A stretch of 26,172 nucleotides of DNA from Chara braunii (lineage: Eukaryota > Streptophyta > Charophyceae > Charales > Characeae). Under the pieces are notes generated by a model. That model searched no databases. It saw nothing but the letters and a program-made list of their open reading frames with translations, and was not told the origin of the DNA. Location of the stretch: contig BFEA01000025.1 of assembly GCA_003427395.1 (NCBI GenBank), positions 4,572,238-4,598,409 on the forward strand, in the 5' to 3' direction. Of the stretch, positions 9,039 to 18,146 are shown one piece after another; the stretch's first letter is position 1, and every line of letters starts with the position of its first letter. Both the position numbers and the translations under genes were made by a program.

Positions 9039-9044
9039 TATAAA
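9039..9044 (+). promoter_or_regulatory. TATA-box-like sequence
   Basis: TATAAA sits in AGAAGTATAAATCAAAG and is followed about 35 bases later by CATTCATTCATTCC and GTGAGCC. It could be the promoter of a diverged LTR, but no downstream gene or LTR boundary confirms use. Confidence 0.2.
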
Positions 9045-9220
9045 TCAAAGGGCAGCGTCCAGCCATTCATTCATTCCTGTGTGAGCCATGCAGAAGCGCT
9101 GCCACAGCGACTTGTGCGAGGTGGTCTGCAGTGAGCCCGAAGACGAAGTGGGCGAGAAGGAGCTTAGCCATAGCGATAGGTTAGCAGCGGCCATAGCCAC
9201 CATAGCTGTAGGTAGAGCTC

Positions 9221-9249
9221 GTGTGTGTGTGTGTGTGTGTATGTGTGTA
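9221..9249 (+). repeat. (GT)n microsatellite
   Basis: A GT run with one A interruption, about 29 bp. Confidence 0.95.
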
Positions 9250-9641
9250 CAGAGTATCGCGTGTGGGATATCCAGGGTGATCCTGTGTGTGCGAACAGAG
9301 AGTTGTGTGGGCGCTGTGTCGTCATAGCCATTGAAGTGAACTTGTACCTGAACTGCGTTCTTGGCTACCATATCTCCGAGTTTCGAGTGGGCGCTTGTCG
9401 CCAGTTTGCTGCACACCTGTTTGCATGCATGTGAAAGTGTGACAGATAGCGAGTCTGATTGCATTGGGTGAGATCGGTACCAAATTACAGACGATATCTG
9501 GTATGATGTTGCATCTTTCCCCGAGATTCATGCAGTGACTGTACATGTCGCTTTGTTATGGATGATTTTCAGAATTTGCTCACACTTTTGTCCTGTTCCC
9601 CTCTTGTTCGCTTTCGCGGAGAACCTCCCTGCACTTGGCAG
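9250..9641. other. Intron sequence before coiled-coil exon 2
   Basis: No gene-like frame or element ends were seen. The last 45 bases form a T/C-rich approach to the acceptor CTGCACTTGGCAG at 9629-9641. Confidence 0.4.
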
Positions 9642-9743
9642 CAAGAAGAGATAAACAGTTTGAGGAGAGACTGCAAGAGGAAGGAGGAAGTGATCAAAGA
9701 GCTCATGCTTGCTGCCCAGCAGGAAAAGGAGGCTTGTGATCAG
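9642..9743 (+). CDS. Internal exon 2 of the coiled-coil protein gene
   Basis: A 102-base block (34 codons, phase 0 at both ends) lies between CCTGCACTTGGCAG and GTAGGTAGCC. The residues begin QEEINSLRRDCKRKEEVIK and continue through a Leu/Ala-rich helix with E-K-E-A near the end: strongly charged, Gly- and Pro-free, with hydrophobics at heptad spacing. The motif D-C-K-R-K-E-x2-I resembles L-R-R-R-D-x2-L in the exon at 5454 and L-C-K-E-K-E-x2-L in the exon at 16769. Visible introns on either side would be about 4.1 kb and 7.0 kb. The family is not recognised; a cytoskeletal or structural role would be only a guess. Confidence 0.65.
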
Positions 9744-10270
9744 GTAGGTAGCCAAAAAATCCGCTCCAGCAAATGAATTTCCCGTCGTGTTGTCTGCTGC
9801 TCATCCCTGCATGAAAGAGTGACATTGGAAATGTCAACGAATTCCGCATAGTGCACACTATATGTGACATTGAAAATGTATACCAATGTTCTGTAGCACG
9901 CACTATGCAAAGCACACAGTCCAATGGCCATGCACGTGAATTGCCTCTTCTTCTACCCGTTCCCCACTGCTTCCCCCCCTGACCTCCTCTATCACCTGGT
10001 CGTGCTGGTTCTTGTCGCTCTTCTTAGTGTATCCACCCAATTCCGCAATTCGTTAACGGGGACCCCCACTTTCAGCTTCTGGCCAATGGGTCCAAAACTG
10101 AAACTAGGGTTTGCGGGTACATGGGATGAAAAAATCCTGAAAATATAGGCCTCTGTTAACGGTGTCTCATATCGTCCTTGCCCTCCTACTTGTCTTCTTC
10201 TGTCCTTGTCTTTTGCTTACTTTATTGCCGTCCTGCTCGTACTACCCTTCCTCCTCATATTACTGTTCTT
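9744..10270. other. Intron sequence, no gene recognised
   Basis: A partial duplicate of GTGACATTGGAAATGT occurs near 9820 and 9866. The rest is T/C-rich single-copy-looking DNA with no boundary signals. Confidence 0.4.
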
Positions 10271-10301
10271 CCTCCTCCTCCTCCTGCTGCTGCTGCTGCT
10301 G
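10271..10301 (+). repeat. CTC/CTG trinucleotide tract
   Basis: CCTCCTCCTCCTCCTG runs directly into five CTG units. A second (CCT)n tract lies at 10561-10580. Confidence 0.9.
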
Positions 10302-10560
10302 GAAGCATGCAATCCCGTTGCAATGCACATGCGCCTGATGAGGACTACAAGATCAACTTGGTGTGCTGCTTCTGCTTCCTTTCGTCCCTTTTCCCCCATG
10401 ACCTGCTCCTCCTGTTTCTCCTTCTCCCTGCCCTCCGTTTCCTCCTCCACCTCCTCCTCTTTACTTAACTTTTGATTGTCTTTTTGCATCCATGTCCGTG
10501 TCGTGTCTGTCCGCGCTCTCCCTCGTCATGCTTGCCAGTTGCGACTTTGCCCACGCAGCC

Positions 10561-10580
10561 CCTCCTCCTCCTCCTCCTCC
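10561..10580 (+). repeat. (CCT)n microsatellite
   Basis: Uninterrupted CCT run of 20 bp. Confidence 0.95.
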
Positions 10581-10803
10581 ATCTTATTTTGGTATTCCTC
10601 CCGTTATCCTTTTGGATGGTAGGCATCAGTCCTTACGTGTAATACGTGCTTCATGCTTGTTCTACCCTTGCCCTGGCAATTGTTTCTGACTCCTTGTCTC
10701 TTTTCAATTTTAAACTGTGACAAGTCTGACGACCTTGAGATATCATCATTGACATGACTGGCCCTCAGGTAATTCAGATGTTGTTATTCTGTTCATCTGG
10801 TTT

Positions 10804-10871
10804 GCGTCTGGATTGGAACTCAGGTCAGTATATCAATAGTTCATGGGTGTACCAACTGAGCTAGGCTAGTT
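10804..10871 (-). other. tRNA-like relic or SINE head (A-box and B-box-like motifs)
   Basis: On the minus strand TAGCTCAGTTGGTA (10850-10863) is an excellent D-arm/A-box match, and GAGTTCCAATCC (10810-10821) is a fair B-box match at tRNA-like spacing. The anticodon-region stem and the T-arm stem do not pair well, so this is not a working tRNA. It may be a decayed tRNA gene or the head of a tRNA-derived SINE; no poly(A) tail was identified. Confidence 0.35.
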
Positions 10872-11450
10872 GGTAATTGTTTTATGATTCTGATTGCTTT
10901 CGGCCAGTACTTCCTTATGGTGATAAGGGCATAGTCACACAGGACTTTCCTAAATGTATAGAACTGCAATTACGGCCGGACCTGGATGAATCTAACCACA
11001 ATCACATCCAGAGCGTAGTAGAAAAAGTCTGAGTAAGATGTGGTCTGGAAAGGAGTCGAGTGTTTCCTGTCATCTTTAGATGCGGACAACGGGTTTGTGG
11101 AGTGCGCTACCTACTAGCTATGGTGGAGAGGCCATCTTTTCTGCTTGCACATGGGAGGCACTGAGAGGTGTAGGAGTGAGGTATCGGGGTTTTAGGAGAG
11201 AATCGGGGGACCGAGTAGAAACTAAGGGAGAAGTGCTGGGTAGAGAGAAGGTCTAAGTAGGAAGAGGAGGTGATGGGCTGTGGTGGGATCCCTGGAGAGG
11301 CTCCATTATCTGTGTCATCCTTTTTCGTTGTTTTAGATGACAGTTGCTGGCTGTGCTCTTAATCGTATGTGTATGTCCGACTATATAATAACATATGTAT
11401 ACTATGTAGGGACTATATGTATATATAGTGCTTTGTGCCAAACGGCAATA
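10872..11450. other. Unassigned spacer before copy B
   Basis: A G-rich stretch (11100-11300, GGAGAG/GGTAGAG words) and an AT-rich stretch with TATATGTATATATAG (11395-11430) are visible. No gene was recognised. Confidence 0.4.
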
Positions 11451-11663
11451 TCCACTCCCATGCCTCCTGCAAACAGTCCAGCTGCCCGCAGTCAGCCACG
11501 GGACCATGTTTCATGCCCTTCAGCGTTAGATATTCATGAGTCACATGTAGAACAGAGTGCGGTTCCCGCCCAGGGTGCACTCCCAATTCAAGGACAGTCC
11601 CTGCTCAGGATGCTGCCCCAAACGTCAAGGGATTGGAACATGATTTGCCTGGATTGTTGTTAA
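11450..11663 (+). pseudogene. Copy B linker region (Pro/Ser/Gln-rich open frame)
   Basis: The frame that stops at 11663 is rich in Pro, Ala, Ser and Gln (for example MPPANSPAARSQPRD) and precedes the peptidase-like part of copy B, as the Pro/Ser-rich linker precedes it in copy A. There is no direct sequence similarity beyond composition and position, so assignment to the same gene is inference. Confidence 0.3.
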
Positions 11664-11740
11664 CCCCGCAAAGTGTAGACCACATGGGGGATCCGCAAAT
11701 GGCAGACCGGTATCGTTTGGATGAACCGCAAATTTTGTGC

Positions 11741-12029
11741 TCCGCCACGTGCAGACCACATGGGTGATCTGCAAATTGTTGGCCGGCATCCGGCACACCA
11801 ACCTGACATCCTCACCAATCCCTGTGGTCTGACTGCAACTGATATCTGTCTTCACATTCTCCACCGCCTATTTTATACACCGTCCTCCGCCACGTGCAGA
11901 CCACATGGGTGATCTGCAAATTGTTGGCCNGCATCCGGCACACCAACCTGACATCCTCACCAATCCCTGTGGTCTGACTGCAACTGAAATCTGTCTTCAC
12001 ATTCTCCACCGCCTCTTTTATACACCGTC
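11741..12029 (+). repeat. 145-bp tandem duplication carrying the catalytic-Cys segment of copy B
   Basis: Two adjacent units, starting TCCGCCACGTGCAGACCACA at 11741 and 11886, are nearly identical. A third, degenerate partial unit (GTAGACCACATGGGGGATCC) occurs near 11667. Each unit encodes the Pro-Cys-Gly-Leu-Thr-Ala segment expected to hold the catalytic Cys. Because 145 is not a multiple of 3, the two units are in different frames relative to the rest. Base 11930, inside the second unit, is an N, so assembly here is uncertain. Confidence 0.9.
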
Positions 12030-12420
12030 ACACTTCCTTGCAATCGTCCTTCAGCTTGATGATGATCTTCCCCGCCTACAGCCAGAGGATTGTAATTATA
12101 TAGGGAAAGAGGGTTTACCATTGCTTCCTACAAGTAGCAATGAGGGACCTCCACCTTGAACTACAATGCTTGAGCAGGTGAGTAGTTTAATCCTCCATCC
12201 CACATCTCTGTCGGCATTGTGCAGGTACCTGGCCATGACATGACCAGTGGACATGTCTCTGACCACTGGGAGCTGTGGGACAACGGCATCATGGTCTGTG
12301 CCATGACTGATGTGACTGATTTCTTACATAATGATGCTGTTTTCTTGCTACACCAAGCCGCCTGTGATCTCTTTTGCGTCGAAGGTCATTCCTCTGGCCC
12401 CGTGCTGCAGCAGGACAATG
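11905..12420 (+). pseudogene. Copy B: papain-like (Josephin/MINDY-like) cysteine-peptidase-like domain
   Basis: The first frame (to 12159) gives N-P-C-G-L-T-A (Cys codon 11968-11970), C-x7-C-L and L-D-D-D 29 to 32 residues after the Cys, the same spacings as copy A. A second frame near 12104-12177 gives a helical stretch (V-Y-H-C-F-L-Q-V-A-M-R-D-L). A third frame from 12186 gives V-P-G-H (His codon 12234-12236), Trp 11 residues later (12267-12269), L-W-D-N-G, and then a Phe/Leu-rich stretch ending F-C-V-E-G, recalling the last strand of Josephin domains. The Cys-to-His order and H-x10-W-x3-D match copy A. Two frame changes within 120 bases and the upstream duplication show decay. A protease or deubiquitinase role is inferred from motif order only. 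Confidence 0.5.
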
Positions 12421-12836
12421 TACCAACAGTCTACAACCTTTTCCTTTGCACAGCTACAAACACAGTTACACTCAGTTGTACCCACGATCGTCTCTATCAC
12501 AATCACTACAATGACATCGTTTCTGCATCCATGTGTGTACAGGATTGTCCCTCCATTCCTGACTGCAGGCACCCTCCGCATCCGGACACTATATGTCCAT
12601 TTTGCAGCCATGGGTGCTATACTGAATACATGGTCTTCTGTGGTGAGCGTTCTTCCTTCATTTTGACCTGCAATTGACATGCCATTTGTCGGGGGATGTA
12701 TGGTGGCAATGCTCAAGGCCAGCCGTCATGGCAATTGTTGTACTGAGAATGCTCAGCTAGGTCTTCCATGTGTTCATCCCCCTAATCCTTACAATGTATG
12801 TCCTCTTTGTCGTCAAGGACGGACTCATTCTTGAGA
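12421..12836 (+). pseudogene. Copy B: two RING-like modules
   Basis: Module 1 shares the frame of the His motif: F-L-C, L-S-C-T-H-D-R-L-Y-H-N-H-Y, then D-C-R-H-P-P-H-P-x3-C-P-F-C (about 12430-12615). It lacks the canonical Cys at one ligand position. Module 2 begins V-F-C-G-E-R and reaches L-T-C-N-(TGA)-H-A-I-C-R-G, with the TGA at 12675-12677 between the expected C and H of a C-x2-H. One extra G in the following G run shifts frame, after which G-C-M ... P-C-V-H-P-P-N-P-x3-C-P-L-C-R-Q-G continues to a stop near 12835. The layout matches copy A modules 1 and 2. The stop and the frameshift in otherwise conserved motifs indicate a pseudogene. Confidence 0.5.
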
Positions 12837-12975
12837 CTTTTCTTATCCTATCCTTTGCCTTCATCTTCATTCCACACTCCACACTTTCCCTTACTTTCAC
12901 TTTGTCGTTCTTTGTTCAATTCTCTCCGTCTCTCTTCCCTGTGTTTATCCCCTCCCCCCTGCCTCTTTCTCACAG

Positions 12976-13037
12976 CGTACAAGTGGGCCGTTTGCACACG
13001 GGGATGTGGGCAGAACACGCTCAACTTCATCAACATG
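12976..13037 (+). pseudogene. Candidate downstream exon of copy B, start of another Cys-rich module
   Basis: A 62-base block between CTCTTTCTCACAG and GTGAGTCGTG has strong acceptor and donor sites and a long preceding pyrimidine tract. It encodes YKWAVCTRGCGQNTLNF plus three more residues, which could be the first half of a further zinc module. A degraded copy at 2266-2362 shows that the block belongs to the same duplicated unit as the peptidase and RING parts. The exon itself looks intact, but its gene is not. Confidence 0.45.
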
Positions 13038-13129
13038 GTGAGTCGTGCACGTGAGAGGCATGGTGAAGGGGGAGTTAAAAGAAGAAGAGAAAAATGCATG
13101 GTGTCAGTGTGCCCTTCATTTTGATCTTG

Positions 13130-13145
13130 TTTTTTTTTTTTTTTT
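13130..13145 (+). repeat. Poly(T) tract
   Basis: A short homopolymer T run just 3' of the copy B exon. It could be the poly(A) tail of a minus-strand retroposed sequence, but no such element was recognised. Confidence 0.6.
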
Positions 13146-13213
13146 AAACCGTTTGTTCCGCAAAGTGCCCTCTTTTAGTTCATAGTACTTCATACATATG
13201 TGACAATATATTG

Positions 13214-13417
13214 CTAAACTCTGCGCCAAACAGATCTAGAGTCTACACCCAGCAGCCAGGCATGCTATTCTCTCTTGTGCCACAGAGATTAGGCTCGCTC
13301 TTCTCTCTAATGCCACAGAGAGCTAGATCCGAAAGCCAGGCCCGCTTTTCTCTCTCTTTATAGAGAAAAATGGCAGGCCTGGCTGCCGGATCTAGATCTG
13401 TTTGGCGTAGAGTTTAG
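13214..13417. mobile_element. MITE-like foldback element, 204 bp
   Basis: Terminal inverted repeats of 27 bp (CTAAACTCTGCGCCAAACAG ... and its complement at the right end) differ at one position. Inside lies a second long hairpin between 13327 and 13395, whose arms include GCCAGGC and TTTTCTCT pairing with AGAGAAAA and GCCTGGC. The left half holds a roughly 39-bp imperfect tandem pair around TGCCACAGAGA. No open frame is present. A target-site duplication is not evident, so the class is uncertain. Confidence 0.65.
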
Positions 13418-13734
13418 TGCTGCCTAAGCAGGTTTAGAATGTGGTCCTTGCAGATTATCACTTGGTAGTATCATTGGTTAGGGGACGCTGCCGACTTTAG
13501 AGAGTGCAGCCTCCTGACGAGTCAGTGAAACTCCAACGAAACAGTCCGTCACAGCCTCTTGTTTGTTGTCCTTTTCTGCCTCTCTGCCGACTGTTCACTG
13601 GGAAGTTCTCTATGTCAACATATGTACATAAATGTAATTGCGTTCTTCCGGGTCACTGGCAATGGTGGGTGGTTTTGGGAGGGACCCAGTGAGCTCAAAA
13701 TCTTGTATGGTGCAAACTGGACTCGCGTAGCTGC

Positions 13735-13925
13735 TGATTAACAGGTTATGACTCATGAGTCATGAGTTAAAATTCCGAAATGATAGCAGAAGAGTCGCCT
13801 CGTTCAGCATATGCTTTGATGTTCACTGATATGAGGCTTTGGGTAGTTCACTTTTTCTTTGTCCTTCGTGGATTCGCATGCAGCTGTTGATGAACAGGTC
13901 ACGAGTTCAAATTCCAAACATATGA
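13735..13925 (+). repeat. Two related tRNA T-arm-like copies about 150 bp apart
   Basis: AGCTGTTGATGAACAGGTCA plus GAGTTCAAATTCC (13880-13917) and AGCTGCTGATTAACAGGTTA plus GAGTTAAAATTCC (13730-13776) are clearly related. GAGTTCAAATTCC resembles a polymerase III B box. The first copy contains an internal duplication that creates the perfect palindrome TGACTCATGAGTCA (13749-13762). Possibly SINE or tRNA relics; no full cloverleaf was found. Confidence 0.4.
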
Positions 13926-14639
13926 GGCCCTGGCTCCATATCCATTCTGGGGAGCACCAGCCGGTTCCTTTCCCCCGGCAAGTCATAATATTGAATATTC
14001 ATGGTTCATTTGCTCATGCTTCTTTCCGCTTAGCGGAAGGACCCCTGAACAGCATTGATTACTCCATTGCTTGGAGGATTGACTGTCAGCTTGCCATCCA
14101 TTCCTATATCCCCCCGCACACCCTTCCTTGAGCATGTCAACTCCCTGCCTATTTCTACCACTTGCCCTGTCCGTTTTTTTCTTTTTCTTTTCTTTGTATT
14201 GTAGATTTACACATAGTTGTTGCTAAATGAATTCAAAGCCTGCATGCACAAGAACCCTTCCCCACCTCTTTCTATCGCTTCCGCATTTGGCTGCTGCTTT
14301 CTGTGCTCCATTTGTGATGGAAGTTGGCATTTGGCAGAGTTCTGGAAGCAACGCAAGGGGGCAGGAATTTCTGCCATTGGTGCAATTCTGCCTATCCGTG
14401 TGGCATTGCTCTGTCTGTTGAGTTCATCTCTCAGCTGTAGGATGCCATCAGTTATGCGATTGAGTGCCACATAAACATGTATGTCTGCACATATGAGACC
14501 CTCTGTGGTCCATTGCATTTCTTTTCTCATGGAAGAGTGAGTGCTTCTGTACATTCTTTCATCAGCTCCTGATTTCAATCGCCACATCCCTCTCATGCGG
14601 ACTTCAATAAGACAAATGGACCCCGGCAACAATGTGATT
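13926..14639. other. Intron sequence, no gene recognised
   Basis: Minus-strand frames here are open but show no motif, and composition does not favour coding. Nothing else was identified. Confidence 0.35.
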
Positions 14640-15118
14640 GTTTGTGCAACTGAACAATATACGTTGCCGAACCAAAAGCAAGCCGGTCTCTGGATGATAG
14701 TGCACTTAGCAATCGCCACTGCAGAACGGCAGGCGACACATCACAGTATCAAGAAACAAGGTGCCAGGTATGCGTGCGGGAGGAGGAGACAATTCTGCAT
14801 TTGTCTATGCAATGCAATGCGAGTATTCCATCCGGTTTTCGGAATGGTGGGATGAGGAGGTGCCAAGTTGGACCCCACTTACCCGGGAACAGTTGATCCC
14901 CCAAGGAATATTACTTGGACCGTTCATCTGACGAAGAAAGGGTAGACGGACTAAGAAATCAGAGCTATATGCCAGGGAGGTGGTGAGGGCTGCTGTTTAT
15001 TGGGAAATTTGGGTGACCAGGTGCACTGTGGTAAGGGGAGGTGAGAACCCTGCAATCGCAGTAATACAGGCGGCAGTGAAGGCACCGCTCAGACAAGCAA
15101 TTGCTGCGGACTTTCAGT
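14640..15118 (+). mobile_element. Decayed LINE 3' coding end (zf-RVT-like) on the + strand
   Basis: A frame covering about 14640-14750 leads into C-Q-V-C-V-R-E-E-E-T-I-L-H-L-x4-C (Cys codons from 14763), the C-x2-C ... H-L-x4-C layout of the zinc-binding region at the end of plant-type LINE ORF2. In another frame, Y-A-R-E-V-V-R-A-A-V-Y-W-E-I-W-V-T-R (about 14970-15020) resembles the W-x-I-W-x2-R tail of such proteins and runs to the stop at 15118. Frames change at least twice. No poly(A) tail was found immediately downstream. Confidence 0.5.
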
Positions 15119-16768
15119 GAAGACATCTCCAGCCCCGCATTCTGCTCCTGGAAAGCTCCCTGGTCTCTCAGGCATGGAGACCATTCCCTGCCCTCCTCAA
15201 GATCGACCTGCCCAAAGGGTCGCATTCATTTGGAAATCTGTTGGGTTACAGTTGCGAGAGGAATGACAGCTCGGAGCATGCACACTGGATCGCGGGGCAC
15301 GATCATCTGCCTCCTGCGGTAAAGTTGAGCAACAATCTCACTGACGTCTGGTTATGCAGCACCTTTCTTAGTTCGCATAAGAAGCGAAGTTACTCACGGT
15401 ATGCCGAGGTAGTTGTTGACCAGGTTTCGTGCAGTTTTATTAGGAAGCGCGAGGGGTAACCTGTTGCTACATATAGAGGAGGGTTCGCATGCTAGAATAA
15501 TTGGGAGCTGTGAAGAATGGCAATGATGTAGATTGATGCAATAAGACTGTGGGAGGGAAACAAGTGGTTGCCCGAAGTTGTCGATAAATGGGGTGAGAGT
15601 TTGTAGCGCGAATAGTGAGATTGGGATAAAGTAGAACAAGCAAGGGAATGTACTGTCAGGACTCAGGAGGGAGAAAACAACAGTGTTAAACAAAACACAC
15701 CCTCCTCCACCTCCTCCACCTCCTCCACCTTCACCCCGTCATTCAACTCGCTGTTCCTCATCCCATGCATGCAGCATACACGCGCTTTGAACTGCTTTCC
15801 TTTGTTATCCCTCCTCTCTCCTCCTCATAGCAAAAAGAAAAGAGAAATGCTATGCTAGAGTTCAAGGCGAGCTGTTAGCAGGAATGACAAGGGGAAGTGG
15901 AAAGCAGAGCTAATAACGGGTTAGAAGGGGAAGGGTCGATACTGTGGAGAATAGATGTGGCCAGGGCATTTATTTAATGTGGCAATCTTTATTGCAGCAG
16001 GGGTATTGTTGCAGAGTGGAGGGAGTTACGAGGCTTGGACCCCCCTGAGCGTCTGGGTAGGCTGAGCTTCTCCCGGCTAGAGGGATCCAAGAGTGCGGAA
16101 GTCTTGCTGGCCCCCTTTGCGCTGCAACAACAGCCCACTGCCCATGGTGGCTAGCACCACCGCAGAGCTGTCCGCTTTGCTTCCCTTTGTGATTGTTCAT
16201 GCTTGCTGGTGATAAGCAACCGGACTGACACCCCCCAGAATAGAAGGGGCAGGACTGTGTTTTTTGGGTTAAAAATAATATTAAAAAAAAGGTCAAATTT
16301 AAAATTTTGTCAAAATAGCCGTGTGTGTCATACCAATTGATGGTTCATTGCAGTTCTCTCCTATGAAGGTTGCCTTTTCTGGTTGAGAATGTGGAGTCGT
16401 GTGTATAAATAGTATTAAATACTGCAAATTGAACTAAATTCTTCAGTCTGCTTCTGATAACCACCCCCATAGCTCTCTCATATAGGCTTCCAAAGTGTCC
16501 ACGATAAGTTTTCTAGAACTTCCTGTCAGACTCTGCAAAGATTGAAGGGGTTGAAAAGCCCGCCCGGCGCCCGGCTATTTATAGCGACAACTAACCGACC
16601 ATGTCACAGGAGATTGTGCTATTGGATCAGATCGGTATACCAGAATGTTCATCGTAATACGACATTGAGCAACACTACACGCACATGTGGGTTGAAGTGC
16701 AAAGCAGCCGGCATTGCCATGGGATACCTAAGAGTCCTTTTGTTTGGTTGCTATTGTATTGTGTGCAG
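15119..16768. other. Intron sequence with simple repeats
   Basis: Three CTCCTCCAC units lie at 15701-15730. A/T-rich DNA with an A run occurs at 16265-16310. The rest shows no recognisable gene. The last bases, TATTGTATTGTGTGCAG, form the acceptor for coiled-coil exon 3. Confidence 0.4.
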
Positions 16769-16858
16769 AGGGCTCTCGCCCTTGAAGATCTCTGCAAGGA
16801 GAAAGAGGCGCAGTTAGCGATCCTTCAGCAAGACTGTAGGGTCATGAATCAGCACATG
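16769..16858 (+). CDS. Internal exon 3 of the coiled-coil protein gene
   Basis: A 90-base block (30 codons, phase 0 at both ends) lies between TATTGTGTGCAG and GTGAGTCAAATG. The residues begin RALALEDLCKEKEAQLAIL and end with V-M-N-Q-H-M; this is helix-favouring with Leu/Ile at heptad spacing. Together with the exons at 5454 and 9642, in the same strand and phase, it indicates one gene spanning at least 11.4 kb here. Further exons are probably missed or lie beyond the window. No family could be assigned. Confidence 0.65.
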
Positions 16859-17135
16859 GTGAGTCAAATGCTTTCTGCGCTGATAACGTGGGAATACATT
16901 TTAGCCGTTGAATCGTTTTAAATGTATGTTTAAGCAATGTAACCCACAACTGCACCACCAATTGGGCATGATCGAGCCAGATAGACCGAATTGGTGCAGT
17001 CATTCATTCTTTTACTGTAACCCGCGTTCATCCTCCCGTATTTTCACCTACTCTAACTTGTCCTTCTCTCTCCCATGTTTCCTCTTTGTTCGTACCCTCT
17101 GGGCCCCTGAGGGGGCGCTTACATTCGATTGAGGC
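16859..17135. other. Spacer between coiled-coil exon 3 and a minus-strand LINE fragment
   Basis: On the minus strand this would be the 3' UTR of the LINE fragment, but no A-rich tail is seen, so the LINE end is eroded or lies elsewhere. Confidence 0.35.
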
Positions 17136-17960
17136 CTAGGATGCGAATATGCCCTCAGACGTTGCCTGCTGGTGAAAGCCTCTTTCTGGTACTGAATTGT
17201 GACACTCCTTCCAGCATACCCGGTCCTCTCGCAATTCTGCAATCTTGCCATTTATCAGCCAATTCCTGTAGAATCTCTGCCTCTCCTTCTTACGCTCCTC
17301 TTCGCCTTCTGTCCAAGCTTGTTTGGTCTTCCGCCATCTGCAGAGGATCTCAGCTTGTATCAATGTTCTGGTTTCTATCCACGCCTCCTCCCGTGGATTA
17401 GACCGCCCCTCAATTGTCCTGCTGCATCTCTCTTTCCATATGACCCATAGGGTCACTTTCCTGATGAGGTCAAAGTTCAAACCAGATCCTTTCTGCCTTT
17501 TGCGCCTGATCAGGGATGTTAGTCAAGAGGAGAAGTTGAATGGGTTTGCTCGGGGAAGGGAGATGTGAAGAGGGAGTCCCAGAGTGATGAAGCTCTCGCC
17601 CAGTATTCAGTAGCCTCTTTACAAAGCACTAGGCAGTGAACTATATCTTCTACAGCGCCTTCGGTGCAGACTGTACATAACTCCGAGCTGTTGGGGTCTG
17701 CGGCTTTCCGCCTAGTGTGTAGCCATTGGTTCACCGGTAGGGCTGCGTACGCAATCAGCCACTGCAAACTTCTAATCTTGATTGGTCTGATGCATTTGAA
17801 TTTTTCCCAGTGGATTCGTGTGATTTTGTCTGCTTCCTGCCCGACGAGGTTCCGCCATCTGTTTTTGATAATAGGGTCCGGATTTTTGGTCTTTAGAGAC
17901 AGTCTGTACCCAAGTTTGACTGTGTAATCCTTTTTCTTTTCTTTTTTGTCGTATGTACAT
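17136..17960 (-). mobile_element. LINE ORF2 C-terminal fragment, minus strand
   Basis: Read on the minus strand, a long open stretch begins Y-D-K-K-E-K-K-K-D-Y-T-V-K-L-G-Y-R and continues through I-K-N-R-W-R and Q-W-L-I-A-Y-A-A-L-P-V-N-Q-W-L. It then reaches C-T-V-C ... E-D-I-V-H-C-L-V-L-C-K-E-A-T-E-Y-W, a textbook zf-RVT region. It stops at 17519. A second frame (17480-17136) resumes with L-W-V-I-W-K-E-R-C-S-R-T-I and a basic tail, the usual end of plant LINE ORF2. One frame change separates the two parts. The reverse-transcriptase core is absent, so the element is 5' truncated or interrupted near 17960-18000. Confidence 0.75.
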
Positions 17961-18146
17961 AATGTTTGATCTGTCCTCCCTGTTTATGTCCATTTGTCAA
18001 CAAGTTCTAGCGCATGTCATTCACGTGGTTTTTAGCACTTCTTACCATCTGTTCGTGCACCTCGCTATCCATATGTGTAATGACCACTCTGTCCATCTGT
18101 CTATCAATCTCTCTATAAATTGTAAGGAACCGAGCAACATGGGAAT

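Noticed and set aside
12178-12224. Possible 47-bp intron (GTGAGT ... GTGCAG) in copy B
   Set aside because: Splicing it would put the following P-G-H ... L-W-D-N-G segment out of frame. The segment is open without splicing from 12186.
2266-13077. CRISPR arrays or prokaryotic operons
   Set aside because: The tandem repeats lack regular unique spacers, and splice-site-flanked exons plus LTR/LINE elements indicate a eukaryotic nuclear genome.
13452-13530. tRNA-like TAGTATCATTGGTTAG segment
   Set aside because: A-box-like only; no B box at the right distance and no consistent stems.
14207-14719. 170-codon minus-strand frame
   Set aside because: No motif, and it overlaps the start of a + strand LINE remnant. 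Composition does not favour it over chance.
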